In this document: positions 22,798-30,993 of the stretch, piece by piece
Position numbering within the stretch: position 1 is the first letter of the stretch
Layout: each line of letters starts with the position of its first letter
NCBI RefSeq assembly: GCF_004365355.1
Contig: NZ_SODP01000003.1
Span: forward strand, 806,001-870,000
Source of the DNA: Kribbella pratensis
GTDB taxonomy: Bacteria; Actinomycetota; Actinomycetes; Propionibacteriales; Kribbellaceae
DNA length: 64,000 bases
Direction: 5' to 3'
Program-made: the position numbers and the translations under genes
The notes under the pieces: model-generated
Database searches by the model: none
Seen by the model: only the letters and a program-made list of their open reading frames with translations
What the model was told of the DNA's origin: nothing

Positions 22798-23802
22798 CTA
22801 CGCCTGATGCCGGGGTGTCGCCTCGATGATGAACGACTGGCCGCCCGTGGGAACGACGTCGCTGAGACCGAGGCCGGCCGCGGCGAACAACGCTTCGTAC
22901 TGATCGGTGGTTCGCTCCCGCCCGCCGGTCATAACCAGCATGTTGAGGTCGGAGAACGCCGTACCGACGGGGTCGGGCGAGCGGTCCAGGAGCTGTTCCA
23001 CCAGGAGTACGCGCCCGTCGGCGGGCAGCGCACGGCGGCAGGTGCGGAGGATCTGGATCGACTCGGCATCCGCCCAGTCGTGGATCACCGACTTCAGGAC
23101 CATTGCGTCGCCGGCCGGAACGCTCTCGAAGAAGTTGCCTCCGACGACTTTGCAGCGCGCTGCGACACCGGATGCCGCGAGCACGTCGTCCGCACCCGCG
23201 ACCACGTCGGGCTGGTCGAACAACACCCCACTGACCGACGGGTTGCGCTCGAGGATCCTGGCCAGCAACTGCCCGCGACCCCCGCCGATGTCGACGACGG
23301 TCTGGTAGCGGCTGAAGTCGTACGCCGCAGGGACAGCATCGGCCACGGCGTCCGACCTGGACGTCATTGCCGCGTCGAACGCCGCCTGCTCGTCCGGATG
23401 CTTGGCGCGGTACTCCCACACCGGCTCTCCGTGCACGGCCGGAAAGGCCGTCTCGCCGGTGCGGATGCTCTGTTCGAGACCGGTGTACGCCTCCCAGTGC
23501 GACCCGGTGCCGATGAACCGTGCCCAGCCGGCCACCGAGTGCGGTGCGTCGACCCGCAGCGCCGCGCCCAGTTCTGTGTTGGCGAACGCGTCACCGTCTG
23601 CCGTGTAGAGGCCGAGAGCGGTGAGCGCATGCATCAGCCGGGCCAGCGACTCTTCGTCCGTGCCGGTCGACGAGGCGAGTTCCGTCAGGCTCTTCGGGCT
23701 GGTCGCGAGCAGGTCGCTGATTCCCAGCCGGGCGGCGACGTGGATCGCCTGTGTCACTTGGTATCCGCCGGCCAGCCGCTGCAGTTCCCGGGAAGCATCC
23801 AT
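22798..23802 (-). CDS. SAM-dependent O-methyltransferase (plant-type family 2)
   Basis: The 334-residue product has an N-terminal winged-helix dimerisation domain (about residues 10-90, AARLGISDLLATSPKSLTEL) and a Rossmann methyltransferase domain with SAM motif VVDIGGGRGQLLARIL and the catalytic-region sequence LKSVIHDWADAESIQIL, in which the His corresponds to the base of plant-type O-methyltransferases. Such enzymes methylate hydroxyls of aromatic or polyketide products. No biosynthetic cluster surrounds it, so the substrate is open. Confidence 0.88.
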   Translation of the reverse strand: MDASRELQRLAGGYQVTQAIHVAARLGISDLLATSPKSLTELASSTGTDEESLARLMHALTALGLYTADGDAFANTELGAALRVDAPHSVAGWARFIGTGSHWEAYTGLEQSIRTGETAFPAVHGEPVWEYRAKHPDEQAAFDAAMTSRSDAVADAVPAAYDFSRYQTVVDIGGGRGQLLARILERNPSVSGVLFDQPDVVAGADDVLAASGVAARCKVVGGNFFESVPAGDAMVLKSVIHDWADAESIQILRTCRRALPADGRVLLVEQLLDRSPDPVGTAFSDLNMLVMTGGRERTTDQYEALFAAAGLGLSDVVPTGGQSFIIEATPRHQA

Positions 23803-23825
23803 GGCGCATTCTGCGCCGGTAGCGG

Positions 23826-24602
23826 TCAGCAGTCCATGGCTGGGAAGCTGTAGCCCTGGGCCTTCAGCAGCGGGAGGACCTTGTCGAGGGCCGCGACGGT
23901 CTGGGCGCGGTTGCCGCCGCCGTCGTGCATCAGGATGATGTTGTGGTTGTGCGCGTGGGTCATGATGTTGTGCACGATCGCCGTCGTCCCGGGGCGGGCC
24001 CAGTCGCGCGGGTCGACGTCCCAGAGCACCTGGACCATCCCGGCAGCCTTGATGTCAGCCCGGACTTTCGGGTTCGACGCGCCGTACGGCGGGCGGAAGC
24101 AGGTCGACTTCGGTCCGTCGAAGATCTCGTGGTGCCGCCGGGCCGGTGTGATCGCGGTCAGCTGCGGGTGCGTGATCGAGTGGCTGCCGATCGTGTTGCC
24201 GGCGGCAAGCACCTGCTCTCGCAGCCCCGGGTGGGCGGTCTGCATCGCGCCGAGCTCGAAAAACGTCGCGTGGGCGCCGTACTTCGCGAGCACCTGCAGC
24301 ACCTTCGGGGTCCAGGCCGGATCCGGGCCGTCGTCGAAGCTGAAGAACAGCACCTTTTTGTTGCCTGTGGCAAGCGCTGCGGTCGGATCCGGCGCCGGCT
24401 TGCGGGGCGTCGACGGCGGTGCGTTGAGCGTCGGCGTGTCGGTCGGTGTCGGCGACGGCGTGGTGGACGTCGAGGTCTGCGTGGTTGCCGCGGTCGGTTC
24501 CGGCTGGCGTTGGTGGCTGAGCGCCAGGACCAGTAGCGACCCGGCGACGACGGCCAGCGCCACACCGGTCGCGACGAAGGCGGCAAGCTTTCGCGACATC
24601 AT
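23826..24602 (-). CDS. Polysaccharide deacetylase (NodB-like), exported
   Basis: The 258-residue product has an N-terminal membrane anchor or signal (about residues 9-29), a Thr/Pro-rich spacer to about 75, then a full NodB domain: motif 1 FFSFDDGPDPAWT with the DD pair, motif 2 GSHSITHPQL, motif 3 FRPPYGAS, motif 4 WDVDPRDWARPG and motif 5 ILMHDGGGNR. It should be an active carbohydrate de-N-acetylase (peptidoglycan or chitooligosaccharide) on the outer face. Two adjacent ATGs; the second (24599) has better spacing from GGGGAG. The 75-base leader contains small hairpins. Confidence 0.9.
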   Translation of the reverse strand: MMSRKLAAFVATGVALAVVAGSLLVLALSHQRQPEPTAATTQTSTSTTPSPTPTDTPTLNAPPSTPRKPAPDPTAALATGNKKVLFFSFDDGPDPAWTPKVLQVLAKYGAHATFFELGAMQTAHPGLREQVLAAGNTIGSHSITHPQLTAITPARRHHEIFDGPKSTCFRPPYGASNPKVRADIKAAGMVQVLWDVDPRDWARPGTTAIVHNIMTHAHNHNIILMHDGGGNRAQTVAALDKVLPLLKAQGYSFPAMDC

Positions 24603-24677
24603 GCTCCCCTTGCAAAATCGGGCGGTTGTTCCCCAGCAACAGCTCCCCCTCAGGAGCCTCACACCCCTGAAGACGCC

Positions 24678-25544
24678 TTACCCGTCAGCAGGGTTGGCAT
24701 TGTGATGTTGCGGTGCGATCTCGACTGTTGCAGCCGTGCCACGGTGGTACAGCCGGCCCTCGAGCGACTTCACGCTGGCGACCAGCACGAAGCTCATGCT
24801 GACCAGCAACGACCACGCTCCGAACTTCGCGGGGTGGACGAGATGCCACACGTTGACCTGGTCGGGGTAGTTCCACGCGTCGAGGAACGTTCCGGCGTTC
24901 TCGGCGATCCACAGGAAGAATCCGATCAGCGCGAACGAGACCGCGAGCGGCATGCGATACCGGCGTACGCCGACGGTGAAGAAGACCCAGGTACGTCGGA
25001 GCACGATGAGTAGACCGAGCGCGATCGGGATGCGCAGGTCGGGGAGCCACTGGTGGGTGAAGAAGTTCGCGTAGATCAGGACCGCGAAGATTGTGGTCAG
25101 GAAGGGGCGGTAGTTGCTGACGCGAAGGTCGAACCGCCGCCAGGCCTGGCACAGGTAGCTGCCGACGGCGGCGTACATGAAACCGGCGAACAGCGGTACG
25201 CCGGCGATCTTCGTCACGGCGTCGCCCGGGTACTGCCACGAGCCGACGCGCACCTTGAAGAGCTCGAGCCCGAGGCCGACCAGGTGGAATCCGAAGATCA
25301 CCGCGACCTCACGCCACGTCTCCAGGCGGACCACCCAGAACAGCAACGTCAGGCCGATGCAGTAAATCAGCAAGGCGTCGTACCGGGCGATCGGCAGGTC
25401 GACGTACTTCGAGATCGCCAGGCCCGCGAACAGGAACGCCGGGAACAGGCAGGACACCAGCTCCAGGCAGCCGAACCGCAGGAATTGCAGGCAGGCGAAC
25501 ACGAAGCGTGAGGGGATGCCGACGCGATCCGTCCAAGTGGTCAC
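24678..25544 (-). CDS. DUF817 integral membrane protein
   Basis: The 288-residue product is almost wholly hydrophobic, with about eight membrane helices. Characteristic stretches are FGCLELVSCLFPAFLFAGLA, FGFHLVGLGLELFKVRVGSW (a conserved polar helix with Glu and Lys), FAGFMYAAVGSYLCQAWRRF and WIAENAGTFLDAWNYPDQ. This matches the DUF817 family, whose function is unknown. GTG start. Downstream lies the deacetylase on the same strand, 75 bases away. Confidence 0.85.
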   Translation of the reverse strand: MTTWTDRVGIPSRFVFACLQFLRFGCLELVSCLFPAFLFAGLAISKYVDLPIARYDALLIYCIGLTLLFWVVRLETWREVAVIFGFHLVGLGLELFKVRVGSWQYPGDAVTKIAGVPLFAGFMYAAVGSYLCQAWRRFDLRVSNYRPFLTTIFAVLIYANFFTHQWLPDLRIPIALGLLIVLRRTWVFFTVGVRRYRMPLAVSFALIGFFLWIAENAGTFLDAWNYPDQVNVWHLVHPAKFGAWSLLVSMSFVLVASVKSLEGRLYHRGTAATVEIAPQHHNANPADG

Positions 25545-25612
25545 AGACTGGAGACGTCGCTTGCTTGCCGCTGGTTGGGACCCGATAAATGAACGGTTGG
25601 GGAGGTGTGGCG

Positions 25613-26143
25613 ATGGATCCGAGGATTGTGTACGAGACCGACCGGCTCGTGGTGCGCGATTGGGTCGACACGGACGGCGACCGGGTGTTCGACATCTATC
25701 GGCGCTGGGAGGTGTCGCGCTGGCTCGGCGCCTCGCCCCGGGTGATGGCGGATCGTGACACGGCCGGTCGCACGATCGAGCGGTGGAACGAGCGCAACCG
25801 CGATGCGACGTACGGCGTGTGGGCGGTCGAGGAGCGGGACACGGCGACGGTCGCAGGGACCGTGTTGCTCATGCCGCTGCCCGAGCCGTCGGACGGGAGC
25901 GCGAGCCGCGGCGAGGTCGAGGTCGGCTGGCATTTCCATCCCGACGCGTGGGGCCGCGGGCTGGCGACCGAGTCGGCGCGCGGCGCGATCTCCCACGGGT
26001 TCAAGGCCGGGCTGAGCGAGATCTACGCGGTGGTGCGCCCGGACAACGTCGCGTCGCTGGCCGTGTGCGGTCGATTGGGGATGCGTCCGCTGGGCCGGGT
26101 GGAACGCTGGTACGGCACCTCACTGGAGGCATTCGTCCTGTGA
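25613..26143 (+). CDS. RimJ/RimL-type GNAT acetyltransferase
   Basis: The 176-residue product has the RimJ/RimL pattern: RLVVRDWVDTDGDRVFDIYR at the start, VEVGWHFHPDAWGRGLATESARGA for motif A, and YAVVRPDNVASLAVCGRLGMRPLGRVERWYG for motif B. These enzymes acetylate amines of proteins or small molecules; the target is unknown. ATG 25613 has a GGGGAGG ribosome site; ATG 25589 upstream is less likely. It is followed by the 163-base long hairpin before ychF. Confidence 0.82.
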   Translation: MDPRIVYETDRLVVRDWVDTDGDRVFDIYRRWEVSRWLGASPRVMADRDTAGRTIERWNERNRDATYGVWAVEERDTATVAGTVLLMPLPEPSDGSASRGEVEVGWHFHPDAWGRGLATESARGAISHGFKAGLSEIYAVVRPDNVASLAVCGRLGMRPLGRVERWYGTSLEAFVL

Positions 26144-26166
26144 CGATTGGGGTACTTCGGCGTGGA

Positions 26167-26329
26167 GGGCGTGTCTCCCAATCCCACGCCTACTGCGCGG
26201 CACTCGGCGGGCACCTCGCCGTGCTGGAGCGAAGGGAACGATGAAACCACATCGATCCCTCCGCTCCAGCACGCCGAGGCACTCCGCCGAGCACCTGCTC
26301 GCTACGGCGTGGAATTGGGAGACACGCCC
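26167..26329 (-). ncRNA. 163-base long imperfect inverted repeat, second candidate structured RNA
   Basis: The arms pair in three blocks: 26167-26190/26306-26329, 26199-26210/26284-26295 and 26211-26243/26250-26282, with one internal loop (26191-26198/26296-26305), one bulge (26283) and a six-base loop. Of 69 opposed positions 61 are Watson-Crick, 6 pair only as G.U in minus-strand RNA, none only in plus-strand RNA, and 2 mismatch. The element ends 8 bases before the ychF -10 box. It shares the 9-mers CGCGGCACT and GCACCTCGC (plus-strand reading) with the hairpin at 18747-18910 but is otherwise different. Flanking genes are on the plus strand, so a minus-strand RNA would be antisense in orientation. 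Confidence 0.65.
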
Positions 26330-26337
26330 TGGCCGCG

Positions 26338-26343
26338 TAACCT
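26338..26343 (+). promoter_or_regulatory. -10 box of ychF (leaderless)
   Basis: TAACCT lies 8 bases before GTG 26352. It supports that start and argues against the longer frame from 26241, which would run through the hairpin element. Confidence 0.5.
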
Positions 26344-26351
26344 TGACGCCC

Positions 26352-27428
26352 GTGGCACTCACCATCGGAATCGTCGGGCTCCCCAATGCGGGCAAGTCCA
26401 CCCTGTTCAACGCGCTGACCAAGAACGACGTGCTCGCCGCGAACTACCCGTTCGCGACCATCGAGCCGAACGTCGGGGTGGTCGGCGTACCGGATGCACG
26501 GCTGGGCAAGCTGGCCGAGCTGTACGACTCCGCGAAGGTGATCCCCGCCACCGTCCAGTTCGTCGACATCGCCGGCATCGTCCGCGGCGCGTCGGAGGGT
26601 GAGGGGCTGGGCAACAAGTTCCTCAGCCACATCCGCGAGTCGGACGCGATCTGCCAGGTCACCCGGGTGTTCCGCGACGACGACGTCACCCACGTCGACG
26701 GCAAGGTCTCGCCGTCCGACGACATCTCCACGATCCAGACCGAGCTGATCCTCGCCGACTTGCAGACTGTCGAGAAGGCGATCCCGCGGCTGGAGAAGGA
26801 AGCCCGGCTGAAGAAGGAGTCGGTCGCCGTCCTCGACGCGGTCCGCGAGGCGCAGAAGCACCTCGAGGCCGGTACGCCGATCATCGCGACCGACGTGGAT
26901 CGCGACGCGATCCGCCAGTTGATGCTGATGACCGCCAAGCCGTACCTGTACGTCTTCAACTGCGACGCCGACGAACTCGCCGACGAATCGCTGAAGCAGC
27001 AGATGCGGGACCTGGTCGCGCCGGCCGAGGCGATCTTCCTGGACGCGAAGTTCGAGGCCGAGCTGGTCGAGCTCGGCGACGAGGACGAGGCCCGCGAGAT
27101 GCTGTCCGAGATGGGCATCGAGGAGCCCGGCCTCGACGTACTGGCCCGGGTCGGCTTCGACACGCTCGGCCTGCAGACGTACCTGACGGCCGGCCCGAAG
27201 GAATCCCGGGCCTGGACGATCAAGCGCGGCGCCACCGCCCCCGAGGCCGCCGGCGTCATCCACACCGACTTCCAGCGCGGCTTCATCAAGGCCGAGATCG
27301 TCTCCTTCGACGACCTCATGTCCGCCGGATCCATGACTGCCGCCCGCTCCGCCGGCAAGGTCCGAATGGAAGGCAAGGACTACGTGATGCAGGACGGCGA
27401 CGTCGTGGAGTTCCGCTTCAACGTGTAG
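26352..27428 (+). CDS. ychF: Ribosome-binding ATPase YchF
   Basis: The 358-residue OBG-family P-loop protein has G1 GLPNAGKSTLFNAL (about residues 8-21), switch region NYPFATIEPNVGVV, G3 VDIAGIVRGASEGEGLGNKF, and a C-terminal TGS domain (FQRGFIKAEIVSFDDLM... YVMQDGDVVEFRFNV). YchF hydrolyses ATP and binds ribosomes; it modulates stress responses. Normal length and highly conserved. GTG start chosen from the -10 box. A small gene follows after 11 bases. Confidence 0.95.
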   Translation: MALTIGIVGLPNAGKSTLFNALTKNDVLAANYPFATIEPNVGVVGVPDARLGKLAELYDSAKVIPATVQFVDIAGIVRGASEGEGLGNKFLSHIRESDAICQVTRVFRDDDVTHVDGKVSPSDDISTIQTELILADLQTVEKAIPRLEKEARLKKESVAVLDAVREAQKHLEAGTPIIATDVDRDAIRQLMLMTAKPYLYVFNCDADELADESLKQQMRDLVAPAEAIFLDAKFEAELVELGDEDEAREMLSEMGIEEPGLDVLARVGFDTLGLQTYLTAGPKESRAWTIKRGATAPEAAGVIHTDFQRGFIKAEIVSFDDLMSAGSMTAARSAGKVRMEGKDYVMQDGDVVEFRFNV

Positions 27429-27439
27429 GACTTACCGGC

Positions 27440-27706
27440 ATGGCAGACCTGCAACAGTTCGAAGACGACTACGACCGCGCCGAAGCGGCGTACATCAGTG
27501 CTTTGCGTGCGGATCTTTCCAGGACTGACTTGGCGGACCTGGCAGGTGTCGTCGCGGCCGCGGCCGCGGAGTTCAACACAGAGGCATACCGCAACCTCCA
27601 AACCTCCTCCGGCGACGACCGCGAAGAACTCGACCGCCTGACCGACCTCACTGAAACCCTCAGCGAACTCTGGTCCGACATCCACAGTGCCTACCTAGGC
27701 CAGTAG
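27440..27706 (+). CDS. Small acidic helical protein of unknown function
   Basis: The 88-residue product is highly charged and probably all helical (LQQFEDDYDRAEAAYISAL... DREELDRLTDLTETLSELW). It begins 11 bases after ychF on the same strand, so it is probably cotranscribed with it. No family is recognised; codon bias agrees with neighbours. The 3' end overlaps the convergent nucleotidyltransferase-fold gene by 12 bases. Confidence 0.65.
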   Translation: MADLQQFEDDYDRAEAAYISALRADLSRTDLADLAGVVAAAAAEFNTEAYRNLQTSSGDDREELDRLTDLTETLSELWSDIHSAYLGQ

Positions 27707-28282
27707 TTGTCGCAGTCGCTCGGGAACTGTCAGGCCCGGAATCTCTGACTGTTTGTCGGCAATCGCTCGACGCAGGAGTCGCTGGTCGATCGGCGTGCGG
27801 GCGATGGTCGCGTCGATCCGGGCATCCTGCCGTCGGGCCATCATGGTGGCGAGTTGTACCTCGATCGGGACGGTCGGGATGGGTTGGCCGCCGCAGGTGA
27901 GGGTCTGGCGTTCACGCCATACCAGCGGGCTTCGGGTCTCGACCATCAGTTCGGCGACGTGGGGTATGTCGATGTAGGCCAGCTCCACCTTGACGTCATT
28001 GATCATCCAGCGGCCGAAGTGCCAGCGCTCGTCCGCGTCGCCCCACTGAAGGGCCGGTTGGGCGAGCGTGCTGAACCACAGGTTTGGGGCAGGCGGCTCG
28101 GATGGTGTCGGCAGGACGGTTGCCGCGCGGGTGATGTCGTCGGCAGCGAGTACGGCGATGTCGATGTCGCCCGGGACGATCGCGACTCCGCGAAGTGCCG
28201 TCGCCGCGCTGCCGATGAGCATCCAGTCGACGTGGACGTTGTTCAGCCGCGCGGCGACGGTCGCCAACGTTGTCGTCCACAT
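27695..28282 (-). CDS. Nucleotidyltransferase-fold protein
   Basis: The 195-residue product contains WMLIGSAATALRGVAIVPGDIDIAV, the GS....DxD pattern of DNA-polymerase-beta-type nucleotidyltransferases (minimal or AbiEii-like group), followed by a helical C-terminal half. No antitoxin or second toxin-like gene is adjacent, so a toxin-antitoxin role is not supported. ATG 28282 has TAGCTT 8 bases upstream. The frame extends further upstream but through the promoter. Confidence 0.68.
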   Translation of the reverse strand: MWTTTLATVAARLNNVHVDWMLIGSAATALRGVAIVPGDIDIAVLAADDITRAATVLPTPSEPPAPNLWFSTLAQPALQWGDADERWHFGRWMINDVKVELAYIDIPHVAELMVETRSPLVWRERQTLTCGGQPIPTVPIEVQLATMMARRQDARIDATIARTPIDQRLLRRAIADKQSEIPGLTVPERLRQLLA

Positions 28283-28290
28283 GCTTGGCG

Positions 28291-28296
28291 AAGCTA
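28291..28296 (-). promoter_or_regulatory. -10 box of the nucleotidyltransferase-fold gene
   Basis: TAGCTT on the minus strand lies 8 bases before ATG 28282. Confidence 0.4.
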
Positions 28297-28433
28297 GCTG
28301 CCGCCACCGACATTCTCGGGCCGGGCGGACATCGACGTACCTGCCGACAGGATCGACGACGTGCGTGCTGCCCGCCAGCACCCAGGTCCCATCGAGCCCC
28401 GCCCGTTCCTTCGTCGTGGGGTGGTGTGCTCGG

Positions 28434-28439
28434 TAGCCT
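28434..28439 (+). promoter_or_regulatory. -10 box of the DUF3885-like gene
   Basis: TAGCCT lies 6 bases before GTG 28446. Confidence 0.45.
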
Positions 28440-28445
28440 CGCGGG

Positions 28446-29048
28446 GTGAACAGTCGTTGGTGGTGGCTGGTGAGGGGCGGGTGGTTGCGGGTTCGGGGGT
28501 TGACGGGGGACTTCAGGCGCGCGGAGGACAGTGAGCGGGCTCGGCGGTTCAGTGCGGAGTGGGAGCGGGTTTGGCCGGGGTGTCAGCCGATGGTGGAGTC
28601 GTTTCGAGGGTGGGAGCGGTTTTACAGCTTGCCTCGGGGGAAGCGGTATGCGGATACGGCTGAGGAGTACGACGAGATTGTTCGGCGGCACCGCGCCGTA
28701 CTGGAGGCTGTTTCGGGTGGGCTGCGGAGTGAGCAGTTGGTGGTGATCGGGCGGGACTACGGGCCGCGGGATCTGGCGACCGGGTGGACGCGGCGGTATC
28801 TGCCGGGGGCCTGGCCGTGGCGGCGGTGGTTTGGGGGCGAGAGTTGGAGCTTCTTCTGGGTGAAATCCGGGCTGACGGATGCCGAGTTGGATCGGCTGCT
28901 CGTCGCGACTGCGGATGACCAGACCGATCTGATCGTGGTCGGGCCGGGGCTCGGGTGGATCTACGCGCCGTACGACGGCGGTGGTGATGTGCTCGCGCCT
29001 GATCAGGACGTGCTGCGGGAGAGGTTCTCCGAGTGGCTGCCGGATTGA
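28446..29048 (+). CDS. DUF3885-like hypothetical protein
   Basis: The 200-residue product resembles DUF3885 proteins: FERFYSLPRGKRYADTAEEY-type segment (here RGWERFYSLPRGKRYADTAE), a central strand region and a C-terminal APYDGGGDVLA. No membrane segment. Function unknown. Start GTG 28446 supported by a -10 box 6 bases upstream. Codon use is G-rich (many GGG/GAG), differing a little from neighbours. The 3' end overlaps the convergent WYL regulator by 46 bases. Confidence 0.7.
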   Translation: MNSRWWWLVRGGWLRVRGLTGDFRRAEDSERARRFSAEWERVWPGCQPMVESFRGWERFYSLPRGKRYADTAEEYDEIVRRHRAVLEAVSGGLRSEQLVVIGRDYGPRDLATGWTRRYLPGAWPWRRWFGGESWSFFWVKSGLTDAELDRLLVATADDQTDLIVVGPGLGWIYAPYDGGGDVLAPDQDVLRERFSEWLPD

Positions 29049-29962
29049 TAGATGGCGAGCGCGGCTTCGTGGACCAGCGTGATTAGTTCGGGTGGGTCTA
29101 GGACGATGGCGGCGCCGGCTTGGGCTAGGACGGCGGCGCGGGCTTCGTGGGGGGATTCCAGGTCGGTGTGGAGGATCCACCAGCCGTTGTCGGCGGGGAC
29201 CATTGGGTGGGTGGGGCGGAAGCGGCGTACTGCGTGGTCGCGGACTTTGAGGGTGATGGGGTAGGAGGGGCGGGAGGCCTGGAGTTCCCGTTGGGATTGG
29301 GTCCAGTAGGTGGCCAGGTCGAAGTCGGCTGGTCTGGTGAAGGGGGTGTTGGTGAGGGTTGCCGACGTGAGGCGGGAGAGGCGGTAGGTGCGGAGGCGTC
29401 CGTCGGTGCGGGCTGCGACCAGGTACCAGGTGCGGGCCTTCGCGACCAGGCCTAAGGGCGAGACCTCGAATGCGTCGGTGCCGTCCGCGTAGATGATCGC
29501 CAGCCGCCGTTCTTCCCACAGGGCCTCGCGGCACAGGTCCAGCCAGCGTGGGGTTTCGCGGCGGTCGTCCCAGCCGGCGTGGTCGATGAGGAGGCGCTGG
29601 CGGGCGTACTCGGCTTCGCGGCGCGTCCCTTCGGGAAGTGACGCGATCAGCTTGGTGACGGCCTGATCGCTGGAGGCGTCGAGGCCGAGGTCGGCCAGTA
29701 CGTGCGCGGTCGCGCCGACGAAGACGGACATGACTTCCGACGGCGTGAGCCCGGTGATCCGCGTGCGGTAGTCGGGCAGGAGCGTCCATCCACCACCACG
29801 CCCGCGGATCGAATACACGGGAACGCCGGCGAGACTCAGTACTTCGAGATCGCGCTGGATCGTGCGCGGCGAGACTCCCAGCGCGGCGGAGAGTTGCGCG
29901 ACCGTCGACTGCCCGCGGGTCTGCAGGTGCAGGAGCAGGCGAAGGAGCCGTTCGGCACGCAT
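29003..29962 (-). CDS. WYL-domain transcriptional regulator (YafY type)
   Basis: The 319-residue product has an N-terminal helix-turn-helix (LLRLLLHLQTRGQSTVAQLS... VSPRTIQRDLEVL), a central WYL domain (LCREALWEERRLAIIYADG, KARTWYLVAARTDG, RTYRLSRL) and a C-terminal WCX segment. WYL proteins sense nucleic acids or small ligands; many actinobacterial copies repress a divergent operon. Here the divergent partner is a three-gene ABC exporter 62 bases away. Overlaps the convergent DUF3885-like gene. Confidence 0.87.
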   Translation of the reverse strand: MRAERLLRLLLHLQTRGQSTVAQLSAALGVSPRTIQRDLEVLSLAGVPVYSIRGRGGGWTLLPDYRTRITGLTPSEVMSVFVGATAHVLADLGLDASSDQAVTKLIASLPEGTRREAEYARQRLLIDHAGWDDRRETPRWLDLCREALWEERRLAIIYADGTDAFEVSPLGLVAKARTWYLVAARTDGRLRTYRLSRLTSATLTNTPFTRPADFDLATYWTQSQRELQASRPSYPITLKVRDHAVRRFRPTHPMVPADNGWWILHTDLESPHEARAAVLAQAGAAIVLDPPELITLVHEAALAIYQSGSHSENLSRSTS

Positions 29963-30011
29963 GCACCGATCATCGCAGGAAAATAAGCCATCAATGGGCG
30001 TCTTTTCTTCC

Positions 30012-30017
30012 TACCGT
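30012..30017 (+). promoter_or_regulatory. -10 box of the ABC exporter operon (leaderless)
   Basis: TACCGT lies 7 bases before ATG 30025 in the region shared with the WYL regulator. Confidence 0.45.
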
Positions 30018-30024
30018 CAGGTTC

Positions 30025-30993
30025 ATGTCTGCCGTCGAAGTCGAAAACCTCTCGATGTCCTACCGGGCTCCGGTTCGCAAAGGCGGTCTCCGCGCCGCGC
30101 TCGGCTCGCTGGTCAAGCGCGAGTACAAGACCGTCCAGGCCCTAGACCAGATCTCGTTCACGATCGCGCCGGGCCAGGTGTCCGGCTTCATCGGCCCGAA
30201 CGGCGCCGGCAAGACCACGACGATGAAGATCCTCTCCGGGATCCTGCACCCGACCGGCGGGGACGTCCGGGTCCTCGGCACGATCCCGTGGCAACGCCGC
30301 TCAACCTTCCTCAAGCGGATCGCGTTCGTCCGCGGCAGCCAACCCGTTGGCGGATCGCAGGAGCTGACCGTGATGGACTCCCTCGAATACCAGCGCCTGC
30401 TGTACGACGTCCCGCGCCCCACGTTCCGTCGTACGCTCGCCGACCTCGAAGCCCTCCTCGACCTCGAACCCCTGCTGGAACGACAACTCCGCGCGCTCAG
30501 CCTCGGCGAACGCATGCGCGTCGGCCTGGCGATGGCGCTGATCTACCGCCCCGAGGTCTTGTTCCTCGACGAGCCGACGATCGGCCTCGACGTCAGCGCC
30601 GCGAGCCAGATCCGCGAGTTCGTCTCGGAGTACGTTGAGCAGACCGGCGCGACCGTACTCCTGACCAGCCACTACATGGCCGACGTCGCCTCCCTCTGCC
30701 CGCGCCTGATCCTGATCGACCACGGCAACGTCCAGTACGACGGACCGCTCGCCGAACTGTCCGCCCGGTTGTCGCCGTACAAGCTGATCCGGATCTCCAC
30801 CCAAGGCGATCCGACCGCGTTCGGCGAGGTGATCGAGAAGGCCGACGGGCAATGGGTACTGCGGGTGCCGCGGGACGAGGTGGCGGCGACGACAGGACGG
30901 TTGCTGCAGGCAATGGAAATCATGGATCTCGCCGTCGAGGAGCCGCCGTTGGAGAAGGTCATCGACCAGGCGTACCGCGAGGGGCTGCGATGA
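30025..30993 (+). CDS. ABC-2 type exporter ATP-binding protein
   Basis: The 322-residue nucleotide-binding protein has Walker A GPNGAGKTTTMKIL, Q-loop region FVRGSQPVGGSQELTV, signature LSLGERMRVGLAMAL, Walker B VLFLDEPTIGLD and switch His in LLTSHYMADV. The C-terminal extension (about 230-322) is typical of ATPases of DrrA/ABC-2 exporters. It is the first gene of a three-gene unit with two permeases joined by 4-base overlaps. The cargo (lipid, antibiotic, peptide) is unknown. Confidence 0.92.
   Translation: MSAVEVENLSMSYRAPVRKGGLRAALGSLVKREYKTVQALDQISFTIAPGQVSGFIGPNGAGKTTTMKILSGILHPTGGDVRVLGTIPWQRRSTFLKRIAFVRGSQPVGGSQELTVMDSLEYQRLLYDVPRPTFRRTLADLEALLDLEPLLERQLRALSLGERMRVGLAMALIYRPEVLFLDEPTIGLDVSAASQIREFVSEYVEQTGATVLLTSHYMADVASLCPRLILIDHGNVQYDGPLAELSARLSPYKLIRISTQGDPTAFGEVIEKADGQWVLRVPRDEVAATTGRLLQAMEIMDLAVEEPPLEKVIDQAYREGLR

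Noticed and set aside
26241..26351. N-terminal extension of YchF from the upstream ATG
   Set aside because: It would run through the long hairpin; YchF homologues start at the P-loop, and a -10 box precedes GTG 26352.
27695..28282. Type IV toxin (AbiEii-like) of a toxin-antitoxin pair
   Set aside because: Only the nucleotidyltransferase fold is seen; no antitoxin gene is adjacent and neighbours are housekeeping.
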